Part shown: positions 35,768-44,347 of the stretch, piece after piece | Numbering within the stretch: the first letter of the stretch is position 1 | Layout: each line of letters begins with the position of its first letter | Assembly: GCF_004104375.1 (NCBI RefSeq) | Contig: NZ_QOVM01000006.1 | Location: 62,001 to 126,000 of the forward strand | Source of the DNA: Leeuwenhoekiella aequorea | Lineage (GTDB): Bacteria > Bacteroidota > Bacteroidia > Flavobacteriales > Flavobacteriaceae | DNA: 64,000 nt | Direction: 5' to 3' | Position numbers and translations under genes: made by a program | The notes under the pieces: model-generated | Told to the model about the DNA's origin: nothing | The model's input: only the letters and a program-made list of their open reading frames with translations | Databases searched by the model: none

Positions 35768-36087
35768 GGGCCAGATACTAATAGTAGCAGGTTTAGGATG
35801 TACATGCCCTTCGAAGCTTTCACCCTTACGGGCTATTGCGACGCTACTCTTTTCAGGTATAGAAATCGCTATCTTTGTAAAAGTCATCTTAAACATCTTA
35901 ATAATGGTCAAATCACTTTATGACAAATGCAACTTCAGGAAGCTAACAGTTGTTACACTGTTATCAACCTTCTCCAATGCTCTCACATTACTGGGAAATT
36001 ATTTGGAGAATGGTATCATCCTTCCCAATTAACGTATATCTTAATTGGTATTGCGGAGTAAAACGTAACGTCCCGACCTTCTGGCCC
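35768..36087 (-). ncRNA. structured ncRNA upstream of the RT gene, probable RT template
   Basis: On the minus strand a 7-bp outer stem GGGCCAG (36087-36081) / CTGGCCC (35774-35768) closes a 320-nt RNA that ends 12 bp before the RT start codon. Inside are perfect hairpins: CCAATTAA/TTAATTGG (36025-36048), TTCTCCAA/TTGGAGAA (35970-36010) and TAACAGT/ACTGTTA (35944-35963), plus AGTAGC/GCTACT (35783-35848). A TATAAT lies 5 nt upstream of the first G (36098-36093). No coding frame on the minus strand spans it. Position and structure match the ncRNA of DRT2 systems. Confidence 0.65.
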
Positions 36088-36218
36088 ATTTAATTATATT
36101 CTTATTTTAATTTCATCTTATAACTATATTTTAAAAACTATGATTTTAAAATAGCAGATGATATGAATCTAAAAAGCCTTCTGACCCTTTATGAAAATGA
36201 TAAGCTATTTATATTGTA

Positions 36219-36644
36219 TCATTCAGACTCATCAACTCTTTTATTATGAAAAGTTTCTACTATTAATTGAGGATCAACAATAGGAAGCAACACATTTGAA
36301 GCATTTCGAGTTAATGCAAGGACTAAGCCTCTTAATGTGGCATAGGAAATACCACATAACTGGCTGATAAATGCGTTATCAAAATTCACCATTTTTCCCT
36401 CGCTAATTTCATAAAATCGTTCTAGCTTTTCTATTTTATAATGGAAAATCACCTCTGAAATTACATTTCCATCGAGAGTCATACCTAAATCTATACGCAT
36501 TAATTCTTCTTCTAGATTATGTGCAAAATCTAAAACAATCCCAGAATGACTTTCTTTAGAAGGTGAAAATGCCTTTAAAGATTCTTCATCAAAGTGAATT
36601 CCATTGACATAAATTTCATTTGCTTTAGCAAGTGCCTGCTGCAT
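36219..36644 (-). CDS. SecB-like chaperone (third gene of a toxin-antitoxin-chaperone module)
   Basis: A 141-residue cytoplasmic protein with a beta-rich middle (E-E-E-L-M-R-I-D-L-G-M-T-L, then V-I-S-E-V-I-F-H-Y-K-I-E). The C-terminal part, L-C-G-I-S-Y-A-T-L-R-G-L-V near 95 followed by N-V-L-L-P-I-V-D-P, has the shape of the SecB C-terminus (cysteine, proline/tyrosine-arginine helix, then L-x-P-I-N). Family identity is judged from pattern and length only. It overlaps the antitoxin gene by 20 bp and comes third, after toxin and antitoxin, the order known for TAC modules such as Mycobacterium tuberculosis HigB1-HigA1-Rv1957. It would fold or stabilise the antitoxin. Confidence 0.5.
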   Translation of the reverse strand: MQQALAKANEIYVNGIHFDEESLKAFSPSKESHSGIVLDFAHNLEEELMRIDLGMTLDGNVISEVIFHYKIEKLERFYEISEGKMVNFDNAFISQLCGISYATLRGLVLALTRNASNVLLPIVDPQLIVETFHNKRVDESE

Positions 36645-37020
36645 AACTTATCGTATTGTTCTCTTGATAATCTGAATCTGATCTTTCAGAAGCATTATTT
36701 CTAGTAAAACTTAAAATAATGGGTTGAGCGTTTGATTTTTGCTCCTTCCCTTGATTAACTAGTCTTATATTCAGTTTTAATTCAATATAAGCAAGTGTTT
36801 CACTTGTTATATTTTGTTCTCCAGACATCCATCTGTAAACTTGAGGTTGCTTTTTATCTAAAATCCTAGCAAGCTCTGAAATAGAAGCTATTCCTTGATC
36901 TTCCATATATTCAGTGATGCGATCTATATAGTAGAAGTTATTCTCTACCATGCGTCGTGTTAATGCATCTCCTTTAGTGTCTAACCAGTCTGTTATGCTA
37001 TTTCCTTTGTTTTTTTTCAT
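36625..37020 (-). CDS. XRE-family antitoxin (HigA-like) with C-terminal tail
   Basis: A 131-residue DNA-binding protein with a helix-turn-helix at about residues 42-80 (I-S-E-L-A-R-I-L-D-K-K-Q-P-Q-V-Y-R-W-M-S-G). After the HTH a polar tail of about 40 residues follows (from K-S-N-A-Q-P-I-I-L to A-A-G-T-C), the place where chaperone-dependent antitoxins carry the chaperone addiction segment. It overlaps the toxin-like gene by 4 bp (ATGA) and the chaperone-like gene by 20 bp. It is the likely ligand of the 18-bp palindrome before the operon. The dependence on a chaperone is an inference. Confidence 0.72.
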   Translation of the reverse strand: MKKNKGNSITDWLDTKGDALTRRMVENNFYYIDRITEYMEDQGIASISELARILDKKQPQVYRWMSGEQNITSETLAYIELKLNIRLVNQGKEQKSNAQPIILSFTRNNASERSDSDYQENNTISYAAGTC

Positions 37021-37532
37021 AGTTCTATAATAAAATTATCTTCACAATCGATATCTGTGTAATCATCGATCCAATATATTTCATTCTCTTGTATTGCTCT
37101 ATCTATAGCGTTGCAAAAATCTTGCCCGTTTAAAAAATGTTGTTTTACATTGGGACATTTTAATGGGTCATTAGTAGTTTTAAGACCACCACTAAAGACA
37201 AATAAAACATTTTCATTAAGCCTATGGCAGTATAGTCGCAACATATTTTTTGACGGCAGCCCGTCTTTTTGATAAGTAGGGGGTGTTTTATAATTTTTCT
37301 TGGGTATTGCCAATAGCTCGGATCCTGACTGCTCATTACGTAATAAACTAATTAAGGCACCGCGTTTACCTAATTGTTCTAAGCAGGATAATATATGCGT
37401 TAATTTTTCAGGGTGCTCTAAAGCAATTCTATCTCTAAATTCAATGAATAAACTTGTAGACTCACCAACTGGCGTAAGGGAATAAACCTCAAGATGTTTG
37501 AAAGATGCTTCATGTGTGATAGAATATTGCAT
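37017..37532 (-). CDS. HigB/RelE-like toxin candidate
   Basis: First gene of the module, 171 residues from the ATG at 37532 (a TTG five codons upstream lies inside the promoter box). The middle part, F-R-D-R-I-A-L-E-H-P-E-K-L near 38, G-K-R-G-A-L near 60 and L-R-L-Y-C-H-R-L-N-E-N-V-L-F-V-F-S-G-G-L-K near 103, follows the helix-beta pattern of RelE/HigB/Gp49-type mRNA interferases. The Y/H-rich strand may hold the active site. A C-terminal part of about 50 residues (acidic end D-I-D-C-E-D) is not typical for the family. Toxin identity is inferred from fold pattern plus the following HTH gene. Confidence 0.6.
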   Translation of the reverse strand: MQYSITHEASFKHLEVYSLTPVGESTSLFIEFRDRIALEHPEKLTHILSCLEQLGKRGALISLLRNEQSGSELLAIPKKNYKTPPTYQKDGLPSKNMLRLYCHRLNENVLFVFSGGLKTTNDPLKCPNVKQHFLNGQDFCNAIDRAIQENEIYWIDDYTDIDCEDNFIIEL

Positions 37533-37544
37533 TGTTTGTCGTGA

Positions 37545-37570
37545 CAAATATATATAACTTATAAGTTATA
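37545..37570 (-). promoter_or_regulatory. promoter and palindromic operator of the toxin-antitoxin-chaperone module
   Basis: Minus-strand TATATTTG at 37552-37545 is an exact -7 box. Abutting it upstream is the perfect 18-bp palindrome TATAACTTATAAGTTATA (37553-37570), in the spacer between the -7 and -33 positions. A repressor bound there would block transcription. Confidence 0.75.
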
Positions 37571-37613
37571 AATGTTAATATGGTGGTAATTTTCGATGAA
37601 GTGCTATTGTTTT

Positions 37614-38795
37614 TTAAAACTCGCCTTTAAAAGCCTGATCTAATAAGCTGCTTTTTAAAGCTTTTAAATAATCAAGTTTATTGGTTTGGCTCTCTTTGGA
37701 AGCTCTTATTACCTTATCATATTTTTCAAATTTTTCAGCACAACTATTTTGAATTTGAAGATTCGGGACAGGTATATTTAATTCGCCTAGTTTTTTTCCA
37801 TTAAAATTTGGTTGGGCAGCACCAACTATATTTCCAAAAATTTGATTCCAATAGTCATCAGATTGAAAATACCACTTTAGATAAAAAGGAGATAAGGTTT
37901 TCTGGTTGACCACAACTCGAATTAGGTATGAAGCAAAAACTGATTTTTCCTCATCATTATACAGATAGGATTTTCCTGCTGTAGCTCCGGTTCGTGCAAA
38001 TAATATATCCCCTTTATTCATAATGTATTTCGAGACCTTGTCATCTGGGATATCCGAAAATGGAGTTTTGTTATAATTAACCTGACTGTCTTGAATATCG
38101 GTAATTCTTAAATAATAATATTCTCCTTTATCTTTAGTTTTACCAGTATATCCGTATTGAATTTTTTCAGAAATATCTTTTAAAGCAAAATTTTTACAAT
38201 CTAACTTCCCAAACTCATCATCCAACACGCTTCCCATTAAAGCTTGGGTATGCTGTATGTTTTCTTCTAATAAGCTAATAGCTTGATCTATCTTTTCAAA
38301 TAGCCCATTTAATTTGGCAACAATGCGTTTTTGCTCTGGTAAAGGGGGGAGTGGAATTTTAAAGTTTCTAATTGAAGTTTTCGAAACTTCTTTGAATGTT
38401 GTAGAATTACTTAAATCAGTAATTTCATTTGTATATCTTTTAAGCGCATAAGCCAAAAAAGTGTTTATAATCTTTTCTGAACATATGAAATTGGTAAAAC
38501 CTTGATTCGTAGTTAATTCAGTTTTAGCTATTCCAATTTTTCCAATTGTTGCTCGTGAAGAATATAAAACAGTTCCTTTAGGCAACAGTTTTGCAGAACT
38601 TTTATCCAAGCCTAATTTGGTAATTCTCTTTTTCGAGTCTTTAATTTCAGCTATAACTCCAATTTCTGGTAAATCCGTAGGGCTTAACCAAACATAATCA
38701 CCTCCCCAATAATTAGAAATGGTCGTTTTAGGGGTTCCTCCGCCAATAATTTTACACAATTTACCAAGTTGTATTTCTTCCCAGTTACCCATCAA
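37614..38795 (-). CDS. hsdS: type I restriction enzyme specificity subunit HsdS
   Basis: DNA recognition subunit of a type I restriction-modification complex, 393 residues. It has two target recognition domains (about 5-150 and 200-345), each followed by a helical spacer: the first contains L-P-P-L-P-E-Q-K-R-I-V-A-K-L near 150 and leads to Q-A-I-S-L-L-E-E-N-I-Q-H-T-Q-A-L; the second ends with the K-L-D-Y-L-K-A-L-K-S-S-L-L-D-Q-A-F tail. Each TRD reads one half of a split DNA site. The gene overlaps hsdM by 11 bp, the usual coupling. Confidence 0.92.
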   Translation of the reverse strand: MMGNWEEIQLGKLCKIIGGGTPKTTISNYWGGDYVWLSPTDLPEIGVIAEIKDSKKRITKLGLDKSSAKLLPKGTVLYSSRATIGKIGIAKTELTTNQGFTNFICSEKIINTFLAYALKRYTNEITDLSNSTTFKEVSKTSIRNFKIPLPPLPEQKRIVAKLNGLFEKIDQAISLLEENIQHTQALMGSVLDDEFGKLDCKNFALKDISEKIQYGYTGKTKDKGEYYYLRITDIQDSQVNYNKTPFSDIPDDKVSKYIMNKGDILFARTGATAGKSYLYNDEEKSVFASYLIRVVVNQKTLSPFYLKWYFQSDDYWNQIFGNIVGAAQPNFNGKKLGELNIPVPNLQIQNSCAEKFEKYDKVIRASKESQTNKLDYLKALKSSLLDQAFKGEF

Positions 38796-40284
38796 TCAAA
38801 ATTTCAATTTGGTTTAATAATGAATTTACTTCAGCATCATTTTCTTTGATGGAAGCAAGCAGCTCTTTAGGGCTCTTATGTTCTACCACTTCAATAGTAT
38901 GCGGGTTTTTTGCACTAAGATCATAATCTTTAATTTCAGTTATCGGTATTGTCCAATCATAACGGGTTTCTTTGGCTTTGGTATAGTTTTTCCAACGTTT
39001 TTGAGGGTTATGAAAAAGCTCTACAAACTCCGCTAAATGCTCGTATTGTATAGGTTTGTTTTTGGTGAGTTTATAGGGTGGGTTAACCTCGTAATACCAA
39101 ATATCTTTAGTTGCTCCTTTTCGGTCAAAATATAAAATATTAGTCTTTACACCGCTGTAGGGTAAAAACACACCGCTGGGCAAACTTACAATGGTATGTA
39201 CATTAAAGTTTTCTAATAGGTTTTGTTTTACTTTGGTAAAGGCGTTATTGGTTTGAAAAAGCACACCTTCCGGTACTACAATAGCGGCACGACCCTTCAG
39301 TTTTAGCATTTTTATAAAATGCTGCATAAACAAAATCTCAGTCGCGTTGCTCTCTACCGGGAAGTTTTGTTGTATTTGTTTTTTCTCTTTTCCACCAAAA
39401 GGAGGGTTAGCTAAAATAACATTGTGCCGATCTTTTTCCTGAATATCCCTGATGTTTTGCGTAAGTGTATTTCCTCTAAAAACATTGGGGCTTTCTATAC
39501 CGTGAAGAATCATATTCATCATCCCCATTACATAACCCAAACTGGTTTTTTCCTGGCCGTAAAAGGTATCGTTTTGTAGTTTTTCCCATTCTTTGGCTGA
39601 GAGCCTTTCTTTTTTACCGTTAGCGGTTAAAAATTCAAAAGCTTCAACCAAAAAACCGCCAGATCCTATGGCGCCATCATAAATGGTGTCGCCTACTTTG
39701 ATGTCTGTAGTCTCCACCATCGCTTTAATAATAGCTCTTGGGGTATAAAACTCACCAGAATTACCACCGTCGCTTCCCATACTTTTAAGCAGGTTTTCAT
39801 ATACCTGTGAAAGCTCAAAAAGTTCGTCACTACTTTGGAAATCTAGCTTATCAATAATATCAAGTACCTCGCGTAAGGTGTGTCCGCTTGCGATACGGTT
39901 ATCCAGATATTCAAAAATAGCCCCTATCTTATAGGTCAACGATTTTGGGTCATTTGTATTGGTCTTGAATGCTTTTAAATAGGGAAATAGGGTTTTATTT
40001 ACAAAATCAATAAGATCATCACCAGTTAAAGCGCGCTTTACATCTAACTTTTCATCATCGTCTTTAGGGCACGCCCATTGATTCCATCGTAAATCTTTAC
40101 GAAGCACATGATTGTAATCTGTTCCTTCTAAAAAAGATTCATCAGCCTTATTCTCTTCGTAATCGTTTAGGAATTTTAAAAATAACACCCACGAGATTTG
40201 CTCGGTGTAGTGCATTGCACCGCTAATACCATCGTCTCTACGTAGAATATCTGTAATTCTATCTATATTATTTTGTATGCTCAT
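38785..40284 (-). CDS. hsdM: type I N6-adenine DNA methyltransferase HsdM
   Basis: Methylates adenine in the site read by HsdS, and is needed for cutting. The 499-residue protein has the N-terminal helical domain (I-T-D-I-L-R-R-D-D-G-I-S-G), the S-G-E-F-Y-T-P-R motif near 176, the SAM-binding loop D-G-A-I-G-S-G-G-F-L near 203 and the catalytic N-P-P-F-G-G near 293. It overlaps hsdS by 11 bp and its start shares one base with the stop of the ATPase gene inserted between it and hsdR. Confidence 0.95.
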   Translation of the reverse strand: MSIQNNIDRITDILRRDDGISGAMHYTEQISWVLFLKFLNDYEENKADESFLEGTDYNHVLRKDLRWNQWACPKDDDEKLDVKRALTGDDLIDFVNKTLFPYLKAFKTNTNDPKSLTYKIGAIFEYLDNRIASGHTLREVLDIIDKLDFQSSDELFELSQVYENLLKSMGSDGGNSGEFYTPRAIIKAMVETTDIKVGDTIYDGAIGSGGFLVEAFEFLTANGKKERLSAKEWEKLQNDTFYGQEKTSLGYVMGMMNMILHGIESPNVFRGNTLTQNIRDIQEKDRHNVILANPPFGGKEKKQIQQNFPVESNATEILFMQHFIKMLKLKGRAAIVVPEGVLFQTNNAFTKVKQNLLENFNVHTIVSLPSGVFLPYSGVKTNILYFDRKGATKDIWYYEVNPPYKLTKNKPIQYEHLAEFVELFHNPQKRWKNYTKAKETRYDWTIPITEIKDYDLSAKNPHTIEVVEHKSPKELLASIKENDAEVNSLLNQIEILIDG

Positions 40285-42029
40285 TAAATATGATCTCTAA
40301 GGTAATTGTACATTAATTCTATATCTTCAGATATTTCAGAAGCTGGAATTTGGTTTATCATTCTCTCGAGCTTTTCTTCATCAAAGCCGCCTTCTTTATA
40401 CAAAGGGTGGACAATAGTTTTACTGTCAAATTCTCTTATATCTGAGGAGGCATCAAAATTATTATTAAAAGCAAGATTTAAATGGGGAAGGCTAATTTCT
40501 AATTCTTGAATTTTATTATAAAAAGTTAACATTGTAGGACACAATAAGTAATTTTCAATCTCTCTTCTTCGCCAGCTGAGTAAATGAGTATTTACAAAAT
40601 TTGTCGAGACTTTAAATTTTTCAAGATCCTTAAACTCCTTATGAATTTTTACGGTTAAATCAGCTGTTACTTGATTTAACGGGAGGTCATCCTTATCGCA
40701 AATCAGAAAAAAATCTTCTGTTATTGAATTATTGGGTGCATTAGTTTTAAAATCTTCTACGAACCTTAATTTCCCTTTTCCAAAGGTTTCGTCTGTAGTT
40801 TTAAAGCTTGAAGACCTCTTAATTGCAATGATACTATTAAATGTATCATCTACTATAGCTCCCAATTTTTTGTAAGATAATTTTTTAAATATTAACCAAT
40901 CAATCAAATCATCAATTAGAACTATTTTTTTAATTCGAGATGCAATGTTATACTCATATGTTTGTTTCCCAACAATACTAGATAGTCTTTTTGATAATTC
41001 CCTAATAGTTAAGTCTGACTCAACTTTACCATTTTCAATTAGCTTAATGCTATCAATTTCATTTTGTAAAATAGAATCTGAAATGTGTGTTGTGGTAATT
41101 ATTTTACCATTGGCAGTTTTTAAAACCTTCCATAACTTTTCAATATTTTCAAAATACAAGTGAGAATCTATTTCGTCAAAGAGAAAAATTGTGTTTTGGG
41201 CATCAAAAAGATCTAGTATTGAATAAATAGATAATAATTGGTATTCTCCATCACTTAAAGAATTGAATTCTAGGCCATCCTTAAAAGTAAGTTTGCATTC
41301 TTCTAAGATAGTATTTGCTGTCCAACCATTAGTGGCTAATGCCCAGAATGTAAAAATTTTATTTATACTTTTATGAGTGAAAACATCATATGCTTTCTTA
41401 GAATCAAATTTGAGCCAGCGTTTAAAAAGATTGTTTTGGTTTAAAAAATCAAAATTTATATTGAATTCATCAATGATCTTCTCAAGCGTTTCGTGAAATG
41501 ACGTTTTTCTTAATTGATTTTCGTTAAATTCAAAACCTTCGCCAGTCTGCTCGGTAGTTTCCTCTTCTTTGATTTCTTTTTTGATTTTATCAACATAATA
41601 CTTTCTTATTCGAAATCTAAAATGAAGTTCAGACGAAATATCATCTCTTAATGAGTCTTCTTCAATGTAATTTTTTTCTTTAAGATATTTTCTAACGTAT
41701 CCATTAGGTCTAAATATTGTAGCCCAAAAAACGAGCATTCTTACCCAACTTGTATTAAAATAAAACGAGTCAATAGATGTTTCTTCGCTTTCATTTAAAT
41801 ATCTTCTGTTGACCTTTTTATGTTGGTTAAATAATGATGAAAATAATTCATTCTGACCCGAAGAGAAACAAATGACTTTAAAGTCATCATCTTCTATATA
41901 TTTTTTAAATATAGCTTCAAGGATAGATGATTTTCCACTTCCGTTACCGCCAATAAATGTCATTAGTCCATTAGAAACATCAATTATTTGTTCTGTATCT
42001 ACTAATTTGCTTTTAAATTCGATTTGCAT
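40284..42029 (-). CDS. OLD-like AAA ATPase with TOPRIM-type C-terminus inserted in the hsd operon
   Basis: The ATG at 42029 (581 residues) lies two bases after the hsdR stop; an earlier in-frame start would overlap hsdR by 44 bp. The N-terminal ABC-type ATPase has a Walker A (G-G-N-G-S-G-K-S-S, 27-35), a signature-like S-L-S-D-G-E-Y-Q near 262 and a Walker B F-L-F-D-E-I-D near 290. The C-terminal part has F-F-L-I-C-D-K-D-D-L-P near 455 and R-R-R-E-I-E-N-Y-L-L-C-P near 500, resembling TOPRIM/DUF4435-type ends of OLD-like nucleases. R-linked (rlo) genes with ATPase domains are known in hsd loci of Campylobacter. Role may be anti-phage defence or control of restriction; this is inferred. Confidence 0.72.
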   Translation of the reverse strand: MQIEFKSKLVDTEQIIDVSNGLMTFIGGNGSGKSSILEAIFKKYIEDDDFKVICFSSGQNELFSSLFNQHKKVNRRYLNESEETSIDSFYFNTSWVRMLVFWATIFRPNGYVRKYLKEKNYIEEDSLRDDISSELHFRFRIRKYYVDKIKKEIKEEETTEQTGEGFEFNENQLRKTSFHETLEKIIDEFNINFDFLNQNNLFKRWLKFDSKKAYDVFTHKSINKIFTFWALATNGWTANTILEECKLTFKDGLEFNSLSDGEYQLLSIYSILDLFDAQNTIFLFDEIDSHLYFENIEKLWKVLKTANGKIITTTHISDSILQNEIDSIKLIENGKVESDLTIRELSKRLSSIVGKQTYEYNIASRIKKIVLIDDLIDWLIFKKLSYKKLGAIVDDTFNSIIAIKRSSSFKTTDETFGKGKLRFVEDFKTNAPNNSITEDFFLICDKDDLPLNQVTADLTVKIHKEFKDLEKFKVSTNFVNTHLLSWRRREIENYLLCPTMLTFYNKIQELEISLPHLNLAFNNNFDASSDIREFDSKTIVHPLYKEGGFDEEKLERMINQIPASEISEDIELMYNYLRDHI

Positions 42030-42030
42030 A

Positions 42031-44337
42031 CTAATTTGCCCTATATATATTTTCCTGTAATTTATAATATGCACCTAGCAATGTTTTCATATCGCCAAAA
42101 GCAGCTTTTGCATCTTTAGAGGTACCTAACTTTAATTTAACTAAATCGCCTAGTTTATCCCGTTGTAATTCTTCAATACCATAATTCTCATAATGTTGTA
42201 GAACAAAGAATAAGAAGTCTCGGGCTTCCAAATTTTTATAAACCTCAAAAAACTTAGGATCTCCTTTTACAAACTCAACGCGTTGTTTACGTGTTATCAA
42301 ATCAGACGAAAAAGAAATATGCGAAAGCACATCAAAAATGTCGCACGCTGGAGTGGCAATCATATTTCTCAATTCATTTAATTGTTCATTATCAAAACCT
42401 AAATCACCTAAACTCTTAAGCAAGCTAGCTCTGGTATCTGGATTAGACCAAATTTTACGCAGGTGTGCTTCATCTCTATATATTTTAGGTAATTCACCAA
42501 TAAGCTTTTCTAAGAACTCCCGAGCCGTTAAGGGTTTTCCATTTTCATCTATGTATCGCGTATCAATATCAGTCACCTTAATTTTACGACCGCTGCTAAG
42601 TGAGATAATTAATTTTTCTTTTTTTTCATAGGGTTCTTCAGGATCTTCAACTTTCGGCTTTTTGGGAGGCCTTGTTTTCATAGTGGTACTATCACCGCCG
42701 CTATCAATATCTTCAGGTTCACCATCCCAAGCTTCGTCGTAAAATAGGTTGGTAGCTCCTACAAAATCAATAATTGTAAAGAAATCTTTACCCTCAAATA
42801 ATCGTGTGCCTCTACCTATAATTTGCTTAAACTCTACCATAGAAGCTATAGGTGTAGTAAGTACAATATTTCTAACATTTCTGGCATCTACACCTGTAGT
42901 CAGCATTTTTGAAGATGTCAAAATAACTGGGATATCCCTATCGTTATCCTGAAATTCTTCTAATAATTCTCTTCCGTGTTTACCTTCGTCACTTGTTACG
43001 CGTACACAGTATTTAGGGTCGGAAATCGTTTTATGTTTATTTATAGCATCTCTTAAATCTAATGCGTGGTCTTGATTAGCGCAGAAAACGATTGTTTTAT
43101 CCATCTCACCAATTAAGCTAAGTATTGTGTTAGCAACTAATTCAATACGTTGATTGATGGTTATACTCCTATTGAAATCTTTAAGTTCGTAACGATCTTT
43201 TTTTATTTCACCCTGAAGAATACTGCTATCACTTGTATGTATATATTCGTCAATATTTGTGGTTACTCGCTTAACCTTGTAGGGTGTTAAAAAACCATCT
43301 TGAATGCCCTCTTTTAAAGAATACTCATATACTGGTTTTCCGAAATATTTATACGTATCAATATTATCATCACGCTTTGGTGTAGCTGTTAGGCCTAAGT
43401 GTACGGCAGGTCTAAAGTGATCTAAGATAGCACGCCAGGAACCTTCTTCATTGGCACTCCCTCTGTGACACTCATCAATTACGATTAAATCAAAAAAGTC
43501 ACTTGGATACTCTTTATAGTAACCGCCTATGTCTTCACGTTCTGCAATAGCTTGATAAATAGCAAAGAATATATAGGCATTAGTAGGAACAACACCATTA
43601 CGTTGTCTTATTTCTTCTCCATCAATTTTGACTACATCTTTTTCATAAGGATTAAAGGTATTAATAGCCTGATCGGCGAGGACGTTTCTATCAGCCAGAA
43701 ATAATACGCGTGGGCGTCTGTCATTTCCATCTAAATTCCATTTGGCTTGTAGTAGTTTGTGTACAATTTGAAATGAAATAAATGTTTTTCCGGTACCGGT
43801 TGCTAACGTTAAAAGAATACGCTTCTTTTCTTCAGCAATATTATCCATCACTTTATTAACCGCAATCTCTTGATAATACCGCGGTCCAAAATTGCCGGTG
43901 AGTAAGAAAGGTATGTTTCTAAGTTGTTCTTTTAGTTGATTTTGATTTCCAAAAAGGCGGTCGTAAAGGTTTTGAGGTGTAGGGAATTCTTTTACGTATT
44001 CCCCTTTTCCGGAGCGTCTGTCAAACTCGTAAATACGTTCCCCGTTGGTAGCATAAACAAAATTAATTTGAAGTTTATCTGCATATTCTAAAGCTTGCTG
44101 CAAACCTTTAGTTGGATGATCATCTAACCTCTTCGCTTCAATTATAGCTAAGTTGACATTCTTAAACTTTAAGAGATAATCCAAAAAAAGCCGTTTTCCT
44201 CTTTTATTTCCTAATAACTTTCTACCGTCCGTAAAATAGTATTCCCTGATTATGTGCATAGGTTCCCAGGCACTGTCTTTTAGTTTTGGATCAATAAAAT
44301 TAGCTCTAGTATCTGATTCTGAAGTAGTTTTCCCCAT
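42031..44337 (-). CDS. hsdR: type I restriction enzyme endonuclease/translocase HsdR
   Basis: Motor and nuclease of the type I system, 768 residues. The PD-(D/E)xK nuclease motif is D53...E67-A-K near the N-terminus. Helicase motifs follow: A-T-G-T-G-K-T near 179 (Walker A), D-E-C-H near 288, T-A-T-P-K-R near 314, then V-T-S-D-E-G and I-I-G-R-G-T-R-L-F in the second RecA lobe. At 768 residues it is shorter than EcoKI HsdR but close to other compact members. It lies 11 bp after the toxin gene of the ParDE-like pair, on the same transcript. Confidence 0.93.
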   Translation of the reverse strand: MGKTTSESDTRANFIDPKLKDSAWEPMHIIREYYFTDGRKLLGNKRGKRLFLDYLLKFKNVNLAIIEAKRLDDHPTKGLQQALEYADKLQINFVYATNGERIYEFDRRSGKGEYVKEFPTPQNLYDRLFGNQNQLKEQLRNIPFLLTGNFGPRYYQEIAVNKVMDNIAEEKKRILLTLATGTGKTFISFQIVHKLLQAKWNLDGNDRRPRVLFLADRNVLADQAINTFNPYEKDVVKIDGEEIRQRNGVVPTNAYIFFAIYQAIAEREDIGGYYKEYPSDFFDLIVIDECHRGSANEEGSWRAILDHFRPAVHLGLTATPKRDDNIDTYKYFGKPVYEYSLKEGIQDGFLTPYKVKRVTTNIDEYIHTSDSSILQGEIKKDRYELKDFNRSITINQRIELVANTILSLIGEMDKTIVFCANQDHALDLRDAINKHKTISDPKYCVRVTSDEGKHGRELLEEFQDNDRDIPVILTSSKMLTTGVDARNVRNIVLTTPIASMVEFKQIIGRGTRLFEGKDFFTIIDFVGATNLFYDEAWDGEPEDIDSGGDSTTMKTRPPKKPKVEDPEEPYEKKEKLIISLSSGRKIKVTDIDTRYIDENGKPLTAREFLEKLIGELPKIYRDEAHLRKIWSNPDTRASLLKSLGDLGFDNEQLNELRNMIATPACDIFDVLSHISFSSDLITRKQRVEFVKGDPKFFEVYKNLEARDFLFFVLQHYENYGIEELQRDKLGDLVKLKLGTSKDAKAAFGDMKTLLGAYYKLQENIYRAN

Positions 44338-44347
44338 TAGTTGAATT

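Noticed and set aside
40284-42074. Longer start of the OLD-like ATPase at 42074
   Set aside because: It would overlap hsdR by 44 bp; the ATG at 42029 follows the hsdR stop directly and gives a normal N-terminal strand before Walker A.
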